This document shows positions 52,591 through 61,920 of a stretch of DNA of 64,000 nucleotides, piece after piece. Positions within the stretch are counted from its first letter, which is position 1; the number at the start of each line of letters is the position of its first letter. The notes below the pieces were generated by a model. It was not told the origin of the DNA and did not search any database. It saw only the letters and a program-made list of their open reading frames with translations. The position numbers and the translations under genes were made by a program. The stretch comes from Mycobacterium sp. AZCC_0083 (lineage in GTDB: Bacteria > Actinomycetota > Actinomycetes > Mycobacteriales > Mycobacteriaceae): assembly GCF_014202335.1 (NCBI RefSeq), contig NZ_JACHGP010000007.1, positions 62,001 through 126,000 on the forward strand. Direction: 5' to 3'.

Positions 52591-54411
52591 TCACTCAGTC
52601 GATGGCAGATCCGCCAGCAGACGCTGGGTGTACTCGTGCGCGGGATGGTCGAGGACTTGATCGACGGGGCCGTGCTCGACGATGACACCGTCGGAGAGGA
52701 CCACCACGTCTTGGGCGATGCTGCGCACTACCGCCAGATTGTGAGTGATGAAGACCATCGACAGCCCGCGGTCGGATTGCATTTGGCGCAACTGTTCGAC
52801 CAGTAACGCTTGCACCGAAACGTCTAGCGCCGAGGTGATTTCGTCGCAGACCATCACCTCTGGATCCACGATGAGAGCGCGCCCAACTGCCACGCGTTGC
52901 CGCTCGCCACCGGACAACTGCTGCGGCAGGCGCTCGGCGTACTCCGTCGACAACGCGACTGTCTGCAGGATCTCGTTCACCTTGCGGTCGCGTTCGGATC
53001 GGGAAAGGCCGAAGAAGTGACGCAGCGGTTCTTCCAGATTCTGGCGCACCGTCATCCGCGGATCCAAAGAGCCATACGGATTTTGGAACACATACTGCAG
53101 AGTCCTGCGATGTTCCTTGGTGCGCCGCTGCGGATCCGAACTGAGCTTGGTGCCGGACAATTCGACGTCGCCCGTCCAATCGGTGTGCAGTCCGACGAGC
53201 GAGCGGGCCAATGTCGTCTTGCCCGAACCGGATTGTCCAACGACGGCCGTACACCGGCCTGCCTTCACGTCGAAGCTGACGTTGCGAAGCACGTCGAGGG
53301 GGCCATACCGGGCCGCGAGGTTGCGAACTGCGAGCACCGCGTCGGCGACTGGCGAAAGCACTGGGACCGGTTGCTTGGCCTGATCCACCGATACGGGCGG
53401 TTCGGGGAACAGACACCGCACCCAGTGAGGCTGGATGTCGCCGAGGTCACGCAACGCCGGTAGTTCCTTGCGGCATTCTTCCTGGACGGATCCACACCGT
53501 TCGGCGAAGGAACAGCCTTGGGGCCAGCGCCCCGGCCGTGGTGGCCTGCCTTCGATGCCGACCAGGATCTCGCTGCGGGCGGAGCTGGGGACGGCCTTGA
53601 GAAGACCAACGGCGTACGGGTGACGCGCGCCGCGAAAGATGGCCTCGGTGGCGGCGTGCTCGACGAGGCGACCGGCATAGAGCACCGCGGTCTGGTCGGC
53701 GAGCTGTGCGACCACTGCCAGGTCGTGGCTGACGTACACAGACGTCACGTCGTGTTCGACCGTCATCTGCCGCACGGTCTCGAGGACTCGCCGTTGTGTG
53801 GTCACGTCGAGGCCCGTGGTGGGTTCGTCGAGAACGATCACACGCGGCCGGCAACTGAATGCCATGGCGATTCCGACGCGCTGCTGCTGACCACCCGACA
53901 TCTGGTGGGGATAGCTGTTGAGGAATGCGTCAGTGGCCGGCAGGCCGACCTCCTCCATCAACTGCGTCACTCGCTGGTCGACAGTCTCGTGTTCGAGGGA
54001 GTCGCCATGGATGATGATCGCTTCGCGCAGTTGCCTGCCAACCCGTAGCGCCGGGTTGAGGCCACTTGCGGGATCCTGGGGCACGTAGGCGACCAGTCGG
54101 CCGCGGGCGCCCTGCAGATCCTTGCCGCGTAGCTCCAAGATGTCGACGCCGCCGATGCACACCCGGCCTGCCGCGATGCGCAGTCCCTTTCGCGCCAACC
54201 CGAGAAGCGCCACACCGACGGTGCTCTTGCCGGAGCCGGATTCCCCCACCAGGCCAAGGACTTGGCCGGGCGCCACCCGAAACGAGATGTCTTCGACCAC
54301 AGGGGTTCCGCGCACTTCCGTGACGACGGTCAACCCCTCGACGACGAGGCCGTCCCTGGCGGGCGGTACAGTCTCCCTTGGGAGAGTGGCTAGTTCGGGC
54401 AGATCTGTCAT
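52591..54411 (-). CDS. Dipeptide-type ABC importer, fused double ATPase
   Basis: A 606-residue protein with two ABC halves: Walker A GESGSGKS (about residue 57) and GQSGSGKT (about 380), signatures MSGGQQQRV and LSGGERQRV. Between them lies the oligopeptide/dipeptide C-terminal domain with the cysteine cluster CSFAERCGSVQEEC that can bind metal. It is the last gene of the importer and overlaps the DppC-type permease by four bases. It is a different system from the one at 14910-19916. Confidence 0.93.
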   Translation of the reverse strand: MTDLPELATLPRETVPPARDGLVVEGLTVVTEVRGTPVVEDISFRVAPGQVLGLVGESGSGKSTVGVALLGLARKGLRIAAGRVCIGGVDILELRGKDLQGARGRLVAYVPQDPASGLNPALRVGRQLREAIIIHGDSLEHETVDQRVTQLMEEVGLPATDAFLNSYPHQMSGGQQQRVGIAMAFSCRPRVIVLDEPTTGLDVTTQRRVLETVRQMTVEHDVTSVYVSHDLAVVAQLADQTAVLYAGRLVEHAATEAIFRGARHPYAVGLLKAVPSSARSEILVGIEGRPPRPGRWPQGCSFAERCGSVQEECRKELPALRDLGDIQPHWVRCLFPEPPVSVDQAKQPVPVLSPVADAVLAVRNLAARYGPLDVLRNVSFDVKAGRCTAVVGQSGSGKTTLARSLVGLHTDWTGDVELSGTKLSSDPQRRTKEHRRTLQYVFQNPYGSLDPRMTVRQNLEEPLRHFFGLSRSERDRKVNEILQTVALSTEYAERLPQQLSGGERQRVAVGRALIVDPEVMVCDEITSALDVSVQALLVEQLRQMQSDRGLSMVFITHNLAVVRSIAQDVVVLSDGVIVEHGPVDQVLDHPAHEYTQRLLADLPSTE

Positions 54412-55346
54412 GCTTTCGTCAACTCCAATGCCGTAGCCACCGGTACCTCTTCACCGTCTTCGCCGCCAAAGGCCACCCGCGCCAGTGCATCCGCGAAGAC
54501 GTTGGTCCCCACCGCCAGGATCGCCAGCACGATGGCGGGAGCGAGCACTCCCCAGTAACTGGTCGCCAAGCCGAGCCTGTTTTCGTTCACCATGACGCCC
54601 CACGATGGGTTGGGAGGCTGAGTGCCGAATCCGAGAAAGTTCAGTCCGGCGATCAAGATGATGGAAAAGCTGAGCCGTAGACCACCTTCCACTGCAAGTG
54701 GGGTAGTCAGACTGGGCATGATGTGCCGCATGATCACCTTGCGCGGGGGCACACCCCACAACGCGACGGCCTTGACGAAGTCACGTTCGCAGATGTCTTG
54801 CGCCGAGGCGTACATGACGCGTGCGACCTGCGGAGCCTGACACAACGTCACGGCAACGACGACCAGCCACGTCTTCGCGCCGATCACGCTGACGATCAGC
54901 AACACGAACACCAGCTGAGGGATGGCAAGCATGATGTCGACGGTGCGCATGATGAGCATCTCGGTCAGGTGACCTCGGTATGCCGCCACCACGCCTGCAA
55001 TCGCGCCGAGAAGCACCGCCAGCACCGTGGATATGGCTGCGAGCAGCAGCAGGGACCAGCCACCGTGAAGAAGACGCGCAAGCACGTCACGGCCGAGTGC
55101 GTCGGTGCCGAGGACACCATTGCCGTTGCCCGGCAAGGAGTAAGGCACACCGGAGAATTCGGTCGGAGATCGCGAGGGCATGAACGGCCCAACGAACGCG
55201 ATGCCGACGACCAGCAGTGTCAGCGCCAAGCCGACCTGTCCCCTGCGAGACGCAAGGGCGCCCCGCACGATCCTGAAAACCGAGCCACGTCGTTTGACGG
55301 GAGCATGTTGCTTCGGCGGTTTGGCGGTGCTGGCGGTGTCGGTCAT
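54408..55346 (-). CDS. ABC importer permease, DppC type
   Basis: A 312-residue permease with the DppC N-terminal helix and LGTDALGRDVLARLLHGGW motif. The ATG at 55346 is preferred because GAGG lies 5 bases upstream; a GTG at 55352 overlaps the upstream stop (GTGA) and would add two residues. It works with the permease at 55349. Confidence 0.9.
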   Translation of the reverse strand: MTDTASTAKPPKQHAPVKRRGSVFRIVRGALASRRGQVGLALTLLVVGIAFVGPFMPSRSPTEFSGVPYSLPGNGNGVLGTDALGRDVLARLLHGGWSLLLLAAISTVLAVLLGAIAGVVAAYRGHLTEMLIMRTVDIMLAIPQLVFVLLIVSVIGAKTWLVVVAVTLCQAPQVARVMYASAQDICERDFVKAVALWGVPPRKVIMRHIMPSLTTPLAVEGGLRLSFSIILIAGLNFLGFGTQPPNPSWGVMVNENRLGLATSYWGVLAPAIVLAILAVGTNVFADALARVAFGGEDGEEVPVATALELTKA

Positions 55347-55348
55347 GA

Positions 55349-56365
55349 TCACCTCGGGAGTCGTCGGCGGGGAGTTACGAGCAGGACGGCCACGTCGGTG
55401 GCGACGTTGAGGAAGACGTAGGCGATCGCCAGGAGCACGACCAGAAACTGGATCACCGGCACGTCCCGGTCGGTGATCGACGCCACGAGGCTCAAACCGA
55501 TTCCCGGATACTGGAACACGGTTTCGACCAAGGCAATCCCGCCGGCGAGATAGAGCAGATTGAGCCCTATCACCTGGATGGTTGCCGCAAGCGAGTTCGG
55601 TAGGGCATGACCGAACAGCAGCCTTGTGGTGCTCGCACCCTTGAGGGTGGCGACCTCGACGTAGTCGGAACTCATGGCTTCGATCAGCGAGGCCCGAAAC
55701 ATTCTGAACACGTAGGGCGTCACCACGATCACCAACGCCACGACCGGAAGCACGAGCTTGCTCGGTTCGTTCCAGATGTGTTCACCCTCGGGCAGGATGC
55801 TGACCGCGGGGAACCAGGCGAACATCGTGACGGCGAAGACCATCACCACGAACACCGCAACGACGAACTCGGGCAACGAACTTGCCACCAGAGCAGTCAC
55901 CGAGAGCGAATGATCGACCCACGAATCGCGACGCGCGGCCGCCCACATGCCGAGCAGTACGCCGAGCACCGTCGAGATGATCGCCGTTGCCACGATCAGC
56001 ACGATCGAATTCGCGAGCCGGGGCACCATGAGATCCCACACCGGCGCCCCTTGTGTCAGCGACGTCCCGAAGTCACCGTGCAAGGCGGCGTTGGCCCAAC
56101 TCAAGTACCCACCGATCGCAGATTGGTCCAGGTGAAGCTGGTGTCGCAGTTCGACGAGTCGCTCGGGCGTGGCCTGCTGTCCCAGAATTGCGGTTGCGGC
56201 GTCACCCGGCAGCACCAGCGTCGCTGCATACACGACGATCGAGATCACCCATACCGAGACGACACCGGTCAACAGTCGCCGGACGAGCAGCGAACGGATC
56301 GGGTGGTTGGTGCGCGCCTTGGGTTTTGAGGGGCTGGCCGCGGGCGCTTCCAGTGTGTCAGTCAT
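55349..56365 (-). CDS. ABC importer permease, DppB type
   Basis: A 338-residue DppB-type permease: a 30-residue cytoplasmic N-terminus, the first helix (about residues 32-55) and then LPGDAATAILG, in place of the usual PGDP motif. The remaining helices are normal. GAGGAG 7 bases before the ATG is a strong ribosome-binding site. It is the second gene of the operon. Confidence 0.92.
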   Translation of the reverse strand: MTDTLEAPAASPSKPKARTNHPIRSLLVRRLLTGVVSVWVISIVVYAATLVLPGDAATAILGQQATPERLVELRHQLHLDQSAIGGYLSWANAALHGDFGTSLTQGAPVWDLMVPRLANSIVLIVATAIISTVLGVLLGMWAAARRDSWVDHSLSVTALVASSLPEFVVAVFVVMVFAVTMFAWFPAVSILPEGEHIWNEPSKLVLPVVALVIVVTPYVFRMFRASLIEAMSSDYVEVATLKGASTTRLLFGHALPNSLAATIQVIGLNLLYLAGGIALVETVFQYPGIGLSLVASITDRDVPVIQFLVVLLAIAYVFLNVATDVAVLLVTPRRRLPR

Positions 56366-56396
56366 GGTGGCAACTCCTCGTTCGACTCGTCATGGC

Positions 56397-57971
56397 CTAG
56401 GTCAGCCAGAAGTTGGCGAAGTCGTTGCCGCCGGGGCTGTAGCCGTTGGCGGATTCGTTGACCCCGCCGACCTTCTGGCTCGCGGCGTCGATGACCGGGA
56501 AGAAGTAGGGGATGATGTAACCGCCGCGGTCGTAGTCGATGTGGGCCATCCGGTGGATCAGGTCGGCGCGCTTGCCCGCATCCAACTGAGCCAACGCTTG
56601 GGCGTAGAGCGAGTTGTACTCGGGGTCGTTGAACTGACAGAAGTTGAACGGTGCACCGGGGGCCTGGCTCTGCCCGGCGGTGAACATGTAGGTTCCCGTT
56701 TGCCAATAGTCCTGGCTGAACGGCACCTTCAGATACGAGTTGGCGAAGTAGTCGGTGGTGGTTTGTTGCACCACGTTGACGTTCACGCCGGCCTTCTTTG
56801 CCTGGGTGGCGAACACCTGCGCGGCCTGCACCATCCCCGGCGCATTGGGCGTGGTCACCAGATCGATGGTCAGGTTGTCCGCACCTGCGGCCTTCAGCAG
56901 TGACTTGGCCTGATCGATGTCCTGCTCGCGCTGGGGTAGATCGGTGGGATAGGACTTGTCCAGCAGGGAGAACACGTCGTTGCCGAGTGTGCCCTGACCG
57001 CCGAACACCTGGCCGAGCATCTCCTTGCGGTCGACGATCAGCCGGAACGCCTGACGCACCCGCACGTCGTCGAACGGCTTCTGATCGGTGCGCATGGTGA
57101 ATGGGCCCCACCCACCGGTCTTGGAGATGTTGACGTGCATCCCACCGGCCTGCAACGCCGCCACCGAACCCTGTGACAAGAAGTCGACCACGTCGACCTG
57201 ATTGGACTGCAACGCGTTGACCTGGCTGGTCTCATCGGCGATGTTGGTGGTCACGACCGAATCCAGATGTGGAAGCCCGCTGTGCCAGTAGTTCGGATTG
57301 CGCATGAACGTGCTCGACACACCCGGGGTGAAGCTCTGATACTTGAACGGGCCCGTGCCGTCGGGGTTCTTCGGATCGAAGTCGCGCGGAACCATCGTGA
57401 AGTACACCGAGGCCAGCATCTCGGGCAACACCGCGAAGGGCTGGTGATACTTCACCAGCAGCGTGGTCGGATTGGCGACCTTCGACGATCCCAGGTCGAC
57501 CGGACCCAGGCTGGTGCTACCGGGAAACTTGCTCGACACGATGCGGTTCAAGCTGAACAACACGTCATCGGCCGTGAATGGTTTGCCTCGGTGCGTCGTC
57601 ACCCCGTCGGGAATCACGATCGTCCACTCGGTGCCATCGGCGTTCGGCGTGATCGCCTTGGCCAATGAATTCTGCGGCTGCCCCTTGGCATCCAACACCA
57701 CCAACTGGTCATACAACTGGTAGATCCGATTGAAATCGGCGTTGGTCAGCCCGTTCTGTCCGTCCAGGGTGTCGGTGTTGGCGCCGCCCTGAGCGCCCAA
57801 CCGCAAGATCCCACCCTGCTTGGCTTGTCCACCCGGACCCGCCGAACCCGGCTGCTGAGCACCCCCTGCGCACCCTGCCAAACCGGCACCAACACCCACG
57901 GCCGCCGCACCCATCGCCGCCGTCCACAAGAACTGCCGACGCCCCAACCGCGCGCCTCGGATGCTGGACAT
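56397..57971 (-). CDS. ABC importer substrate-binding lipoprotein (family 5), Tat-type signal
   Basis: A 524-residue family 5 solute-binding protein. It begins with a twin-arginine signal (RR at residues 11-12, RRQFLW) and a lipobox LAGC with Cys34. The family motif DGVTTHRGKPFTADDVLFSLNRIV is clear. AGGAG lies 9 bases before the ATG at 57971; an earlier start at 57998 would be 9 residues longer. Tat export suggests it folds in the cytoplasm, or carries a cofactor or ligand. The ligand is unknown; sugars, peptides and nickel are possible in this family. Confidence 0.92.
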   Translation of the reverse strand: MSSIRGARLGRRQFLWTAAMGAAAVGVGAGLAGCAGGAQQPGSAGPGGQAKQGGILRLGAQGGANTDTLDGQNGLTNADFNRIYQLYDQLVVLDAKGQPQNSLAKAITPNADGTEWTIVIPDGVTTHRGKPFTADDVLFSLNRIVSSKFPGSTSLGPVDLGSSKVANPTTLLVKYHQPFAVLPEMLASVYFTMVPRDFDPKNPDGTGPFKYQSFTPGVSSTFMRNPNYWHSGLPHLDSVVTTNIADETSQVNALQSNQVDVVDFLSQGSVAALQAGGMHVNISKTGGWGPFTMRTDQKPFDDVRVRQAFRLIVDRKEMLGQVFGGQGTLGNDVFSLLDKSYPTDLPQREQDIDQAKSLLKAAGADNLTIDLVTTPNAPGMVQAAQVFATQAKKAGVNVNVVQQTTTDYFANSYLKVPFSQDYWQTGTYMFTAGQSQAPGAPFNFCQFNDPEYNSLYAQALAQLDAGKRADLIHRMAHIDYDRGGYIIPYFFPVIDAASQKVGGVNESANGYSPGGNDFANFWLT

Positions 57972-58604
57972 CGGCGTCGCTCCTGTAGTGTTGACCACTG
58001 GGTCACTCCCATCGTGTGTCGGTAAGCTGTTGCGGCCGAGACGAATTCAGCGATAGAGCCGGTCCGCTACGCTGGCCCGCAGCAGGGGCCTGCGACGACG
58101 GACGGACTCCGGTCGACGAATCGTCTTTCGTGTGTTCAGGGATGAATGAGTACTGTTCAAGTGTTGAAGATCTCGTCGCCGATGAGTAGACGCCAAGTGT
58201 GAATACGCAGCGTGATTCTCTTCACGGTACGTACAATTAGGGTGCACTTACCCTCACGGGCAAATGGTTGCTGAGCACGCCTCGTCGAGCGATGGCTGGA
58301 ATTCCGAAGCGGCCACGGCGCACATGTCGTCGCCGCTCACGGCGCTAGTCGAGCTAGTGAAACCATCCTGCGAGCTCTGGCGGTCGCGGCCGTCCATGGT
58401 CGCTGAAGTTGATCGCAGATGCACCGCCGCAATCGCACGTTTCGTGAACTGTAGACGAATGCGCCGGGCACACGGCTACCAAGCAGACCTACGTAGTGCC
58501 GTCTCGTGCGCCGAATGTCGGCCCGGCGACACCACATTCGCCTTGTTACCCAACCAGTAACATCGCCAGCACGTCTAATCACAGTTGAGCGGGAGGATTG
58601 CGCA
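57972..58604. other. Divergent intergenic region, 633 bases, no convincing gene
   Basis: Separates the ABC importer and the PPOX gene. Short frames on both strands lack family resemblance. It holds AT-richer sequence near 58130-58260, including a GTGA-N6-TCAC palindrome at 58212-58225 and an AGGGT/ACCCT repeat at 58239-58254. The importer promoter is likely in this part. Confidence 0.5.
58212..58225. promoter_or_regulatory. GTGA-N6-TCAC site, possible LacI-type operator
   Basis: GTGATTCTCTTCAC has the same GTGA-N6-TCAC frame as the two sites before the mycofactocin-coupled SDR (59872 and 59929). It lies about 240 bases before the importer gene. This is a weak pattern, but a shared LacI-type regulator could link importer and SDR. 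Confidence 0.25.
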
Positions 58605-58988
58605 GTGTTCACCGACACCGAGTTGCGCTTCCTCGAGTCGCGCCAGCAGGGTCGATTGGCGACCATCGGGCCGGACGACGCACCGCAGATCCATCCCGTG
58701 GCCTTCGTCGTAGACAGCGGCTACGGATCGGTCGACATCAGTGGCGTTCGACTGCGTGAATCACAGAAGTACCGCAACGTTCGCCGCGATCCGCGGGTCT
58801 CGCTGGTCGTCGACGACCCTTCGTTGCCCCTCCGGGGTTTCGATGAACTAAGCGGTCGTGGCTTGGAGATTCACGGCATTGCCGAACTTGCGGAGATATC
58901 CGGTGCCGACGTCATCCGCGTTCGACCGGTGCGCCTCGACAGTTGGAACCTCGGAGGTTCCGGCCATCAGAGCCGTTTCGTCGGTTGA
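58605..58988 (+). CDS. PPOX-class F420-dependent oxidoreductase family protein
   Basis: A 127-residue split-barrel flavoprotein: FLESRQQGRLATIGPDDAPQIHPVAFVVD and YRNVRRDPRVSLVVDD are typical of the pyridoxamine-phosphate-oxidase-like F420/FMN reductases of mycobacteria. The GTG at 58605 has GGGAGGA 7 bases upstream; a frame open from 58506 is not needed. Role unknown; it is a candidate redox partner for the region. It is convergent with the phosphoesterase gene, 1 base away. Confidence 0.83.
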   Translation: MFTDTELRFLESRQQGRLATIGPDDAPQIHPVAFVVDSGYGSVDISGVRLRESQKYRNVRRDPRVSLVVDDPSLPLRGFDELSGRGLEIHGIAELAEISGADVIRVRPVRLDSWNLGGSGHQSRFVG

Positions 58989-58989
58989 G

Positions 58990-59784
58990 TCACGCGAACG
59001 AATAAGGCCCATCGAAGTGGCCGATCTGACTGGTGTGACTGACCAACCCGTTCCGTTCATCCCAGACGTGCAGCATGCACGCCCGCGGCCCGACGTGGCT
59101 GGCAGGCTCGGCGGAGGTCAGTAGCCTCAGGTCGATCTCCGTTGCCGTGCTTGGGCAGGCGCAGACGACGGTATTCGCCCAGCGCTTGAGCATCGATCGG
59201 TGCACGTGCCCGCAGAGCACCATCTCGACGTTGTCCCACCGCTCGATGACCGCCCGCAGTTCACCCTCCTCGAAATAGCGGTACTGGTCCATGTACGGAA
59301 TGCCGCAGACGAAGGGCGGATGGTGCAGCATCAGCAGTGTCGGCTTGGTCCCGTCCCGCGCCAGCGTGCCCGCAAGCCAGTCCAACCCTTCGGGGTCGAT
59401 GTGCCCGTGGTGCATGCCGGGGACCGTGGAATCCAGCCCGATGATGCGCACCGGGTGGTCGTCGACGCAGTAGTGCAACGGGCCATGGCGCGGCAGATAC
59501 TCGTGATCGGAGAACGCCTTTCGAAGGTTCTCTCTGTGATCGTGGTTGCCAGGAATGACGAGGTAGGGAATCGGGAGCCCGACGAGGATCTCCCGAAGTG
59601 CGGTGTACTCCTCGGGTTGTCCACCGTCGACGAGGTCGCCGGTGAACAGCACCAGATCAGGGCGTCGGTCCATGCCGACGATGTGATCGATGGCCTCGAC
59701 CAGCCGCGCGTTGGAATCAACCACCCCTTGATAGAGCACGCCTTTGGGACGCACGTGCGGGTCTGACAACTGAGCGATCAACAT
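58990..59784 (-). CDS. Calcineurin-like metallophosphoesterase (CpdA/Rv0805-like)
   Basis: A 264-residue metallophosphoesterase with the full metal-binding set: DPH near residue 8, GDLVDGG (about 49), GNHDHR (about 79), HHPP and GHVHR (about 195-205). It resembles cyclic-nucleotide phosphodiesterases such as CpdA and Rv0805. Its natural substrate may be another phosphodiester. It is divergent from the mycofactocin-coupled SDR at 59990. Confidence 0.88.
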   Translation of the reverse strand: MLIAQLSDPHVRPKGVLYQGVVDSNARLVEAIDHIVGMDRRPDLVLFTGDLVDGGQPEEYTALREILVGLPIPYLVIPGNHDHRENLRKAFSDHEYLPRHGPLHYCVDDHPVRIIGLDSTVPGMHHGHIDPEGLDWLAGTLARDGTKPTLLMLHHPPFVCGIPYMDQYRYFEEGELRAVIERWDNVEMVLCGHVHRSMLKRWANTVVCACPSTATEIDLRLLTSAEPASHVGPRACMLHVWDERNGLVSHTSQIGHFDGPYSFA

Positions 59785-59871
59785 CCGAACTCCCGTTCAC
59801 CTGAGTTCCGAATGCTATGTCGTTTCGGGTGGGCCTGCTGCACTCACTTCGACACGACAGTGACGCGGAGT

Positions 59872-59942
59872 GTGAATCGAATCATCTATTGACTACACAG
59901 GTTGATGTAATCAGTTGTATAACACTAGGTGATACGATTCAC
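59872..59942. promoter_or_regulatory. Pair of LacI-type operator sites
   Basis: GTGAATCGAATCAT (59872-59885) and GTGATACGATTCAC (59929-59942) share the GTGA-N6-TCA(C/T) form with a central CG, which is typical of LacI-family sites. Their centres are 57 bases apart, and an AT-rich promoter-like stretch lies between. The LacI gene itself is the second gene downstream, at 60849. Confidence 0.55.
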
Positions 59943-59989
59943 TTCAACGTCGATCTGGCGCGCATCCACTCTCACGATCGGAGTCAACC

Positions 59990-60823
59990 ATGGGACAACT
60001 CGACGGCAAGGTCGTCTTCATCACCGGCGTCGCCCGAGGCCAGGGCCGCTCACACGCACTGACGCTCGCCAAGGAGGGCGCCAACATCATCGGCCTGGAT
60101 CTGTGTGCCAAGCCGTCGACGACCGCGTATGCCGGTGCCACCGAGGAAGACCTTCAGGAGACGGTGCGCCTGGTCAAGCAAGCCGGTGGTGACATCGTTG
60201 CCGAGATCGCCGATACCCGGGACTTCGACCAGGTGAAGGCCGTGTTCGACCGTGGTCTGGAGCAGTTCGGCCGTGTCGACATCGTCATCCCCAATGCGGG
60301 CATCTGCTCCGGCGCCAAGACGTGGGAGATCACGCCCGAGGACTGGCGCGAAATGATCGACATCAATCTCAACGGCGTCTTTCACACGGTGAAGGCGGCA
60401 GTACCGACGCTCATCGCCCAGAACGAGGGCGGCAGCATCGTCTTCATCGGTTCGACGGAGGCTCTGAAGGGTGCGGAGAACATCTCGTCCTACGCGGCAT
60501 CCAAACACGGCGTGACCGGCTTGATGACGTCGTTGGCACGTGAGTTGGGGCAGTACGGCATTCGGGTCAACTCGGTCAATCCCACCTGCGTGGACACCCA
60601 CATGATCAACAACGACTTCGTCTATGGACTGTTCCGCCCCGACCTCGACAAGCCGACGCGTGCCGACGTCCTCGACACCTTCACCGGCACGCACATCCTG
60701 CCGGTGCCGTGGATCGACCCCAGCGACGTCAGCAACGCGATCCTGTACCTGGTGACCGAGCCCGGGCGCTACATCACGGCCACCACGCTCGTCATCGATG
60801 CCGGCTTCATCGTGAAGTCCTGA
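59990..60823 (+). CDS. Mycofactocin-coupled SDR-family oxidoreductase
   Basis: A 277-residue enzyme, the paralogue of the SDR at 41791 with the same length: TGVARGQGRSHALTLAKEGANIIG, insertion KPSTTAYAGATEEDLQET, catalytic YAASK, and C-terminal VTEPGRYITATTLVIDAGFIVKS. It oxidises an alcohol with a tightly bound NAD, with mycofactocin as external acceptor. The promoter carries two LacI-type sites, and the LacI gene follows after 25 bases, so it is probably induced by the locus substrate. Confidence 0.9.
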   Translation: MGQLDGKVVFITGVARGQGRSHALTLAKEGANIIGLDLCAKPSTTAYAGATEEDLQETVRLVKQAGGDIVAEIADTRDFDQVKAVFDRGLEQFGRVDIVIPNAGICSGAKTWEITPEDWREMIDINLNGVFHTVKAAVPTLIAQNEGGSIVFIGSTEALKGAENISSYAASKHGVTGLMTSLARELGQYGIRVNSVNPTCVDTHMINNDFVYGLFRPDLDKPTRADVLDTFTGTHILPVPWIDPSDVSNAILYLVTEPGRYITATTLVIDAGFIVKS

Positions 60824-60848
60824 CCGCAGGACTACTCTGCGTAGCGAC

Positions 60849-61916
60849 ATGGTCACCATGAAGGACGTCGCCGCGGCGGCGGGGGTATCGCAGGCCTCGG
60901 TGTCCTACGCCTACAGCGGATCACAACGCGTGTCGGCGGTCAGGCGCGAGCACATCTTCGCCGTGGCAGCCAGCCTTGGATACACCGGGCCCAACATCGC
61001 CGGAAGCAGTCTGCGCCTTGGCCGTATCGGAGCGGTAGGGGTTCTCATTCCCGGATCGCTGTCGCTGGCCGTCGAGGATCCGTCCACCATGCTGCTGGTA
61101 CGGGGCATCGTCGAGGTCGGCGAGCTCGCCGACGTCGCTCTGACGCTGTTACCCGTCGACCCGCAGCGGGGTGATGGCAACGACCCGGTAAAGCCGGCGG
61201 TCTTGCGCGGGCTGGTCGACGGCGTCGTGATTCATTGCCTCCCCGATGACCATCCCGTCGTCGAAGCGGTACGCGCACGGGAGATTCCCGCAGTCGCCAT
61301 CGACTCTCCCCGAGTCCCCCATCTGCCCTACGTGACGGTGGACCACCGGCAGGCGGGCGCCGAACAGATGGACCACGTTCTCAGCCTGGGGCACAGGCGA
61401 ATCGGGGTGATCACCGATCGCCTCGGTCCTCTACCGTCACCTGGGTATCGCTACTGGGCCGATGCGGAAACGTCCAAGGAGACCTATCTCCGAGAGCGTC
61501 TGGCCGGCTACCGTCACGCCTTGAGTGACCACGGCGTCCGCGTCTCGGACGTCGCGTTGATCGAAGCCGCGAACATCGACATGCCAAGCGGACTGGCCGC
61601 TGCCGACCTACTCATTCGCGAGTTCGCCCCGACGGCGATCGTCGCGACGTCGGACGTTCATGCGGTGGCGGCTCTGAAGGCGTTGTCGAGCAACGGCATT
61701 GCGGTTCCCGAGGCTGTGTCGGTGATCGGTTTCGACGATGCCCCGATCGCCGACCTGGTGGGTCTGACGACGATACGTCAGCCGTTGCGGGACAAGGGAC
61801 GGACCGCGGCGAAGATACTGCTTGACCTCATTGCCGGCCAATCCCGCAGGCGTTCGATCATGGCTACCGAGCTCATCGTCCGGTCGACGACCGGACCTGC
61901 GCCTCGGCAGGGCTAG
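60849..61916 (+). CDS. LacI-family transcriptional regulator
   Basis: A 355-residue LacI regulator: N-terminal helix-turn-helix (MVTMKDVAAAAGVSQASVSYAY, with hinge motif near residue 55) and a periplasmic-binding-protein-like ligand domain with DHRQAGAEQMDHVLSLGHRRIGVITD and VSVIGFDDAPIADLVGLTTIRQ. An internal ATG at 60858 is an alternative start. It probably represses the upstream SDR and itself through the sites at 59872-59942, and its ligand would be a sugar or polyol. Confidence 0.9.
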   Translation: MVTMKDVAAAAGVSQASVSYAYSGSQRVSAVRREHIFAVAASLGYTGPNIAGSSLRLGRIGAVGVLIPGSLSLAVEDPSTMLLVRGIVEVGELADVALTLLPVDPQRGDGNDPVKPAVLRGLVDGVVIHCLPDDHPVVEAVRAREIPAVAIDSPRVPHLPYVTVDHRQAGAEQMDHVLSLGHRRIGVITDRLGPLPSPGYRYWADAETSKETYLRERLAGYRHALSDHGVRVSDVALIEAANIDMPSGLAAADLLIREFAPTAIVATSDVHAVAALKALSSNGIAVPEAVSVIGFDDAPIADLVGLTTIRQPLRDKGRTAAKILLDLIAGQSRRRSIMATELIVRSTTGPAPRQG

Positions 61917-61920
61917 TCGG

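Noticed and set aside
58264..58560. 98-codon frame on the plus strand before the PPOX gene, and an antisense 109-codon frame
   Set aside because: Neither looks like a known protein; they overlap each other and lie in a promoter region.
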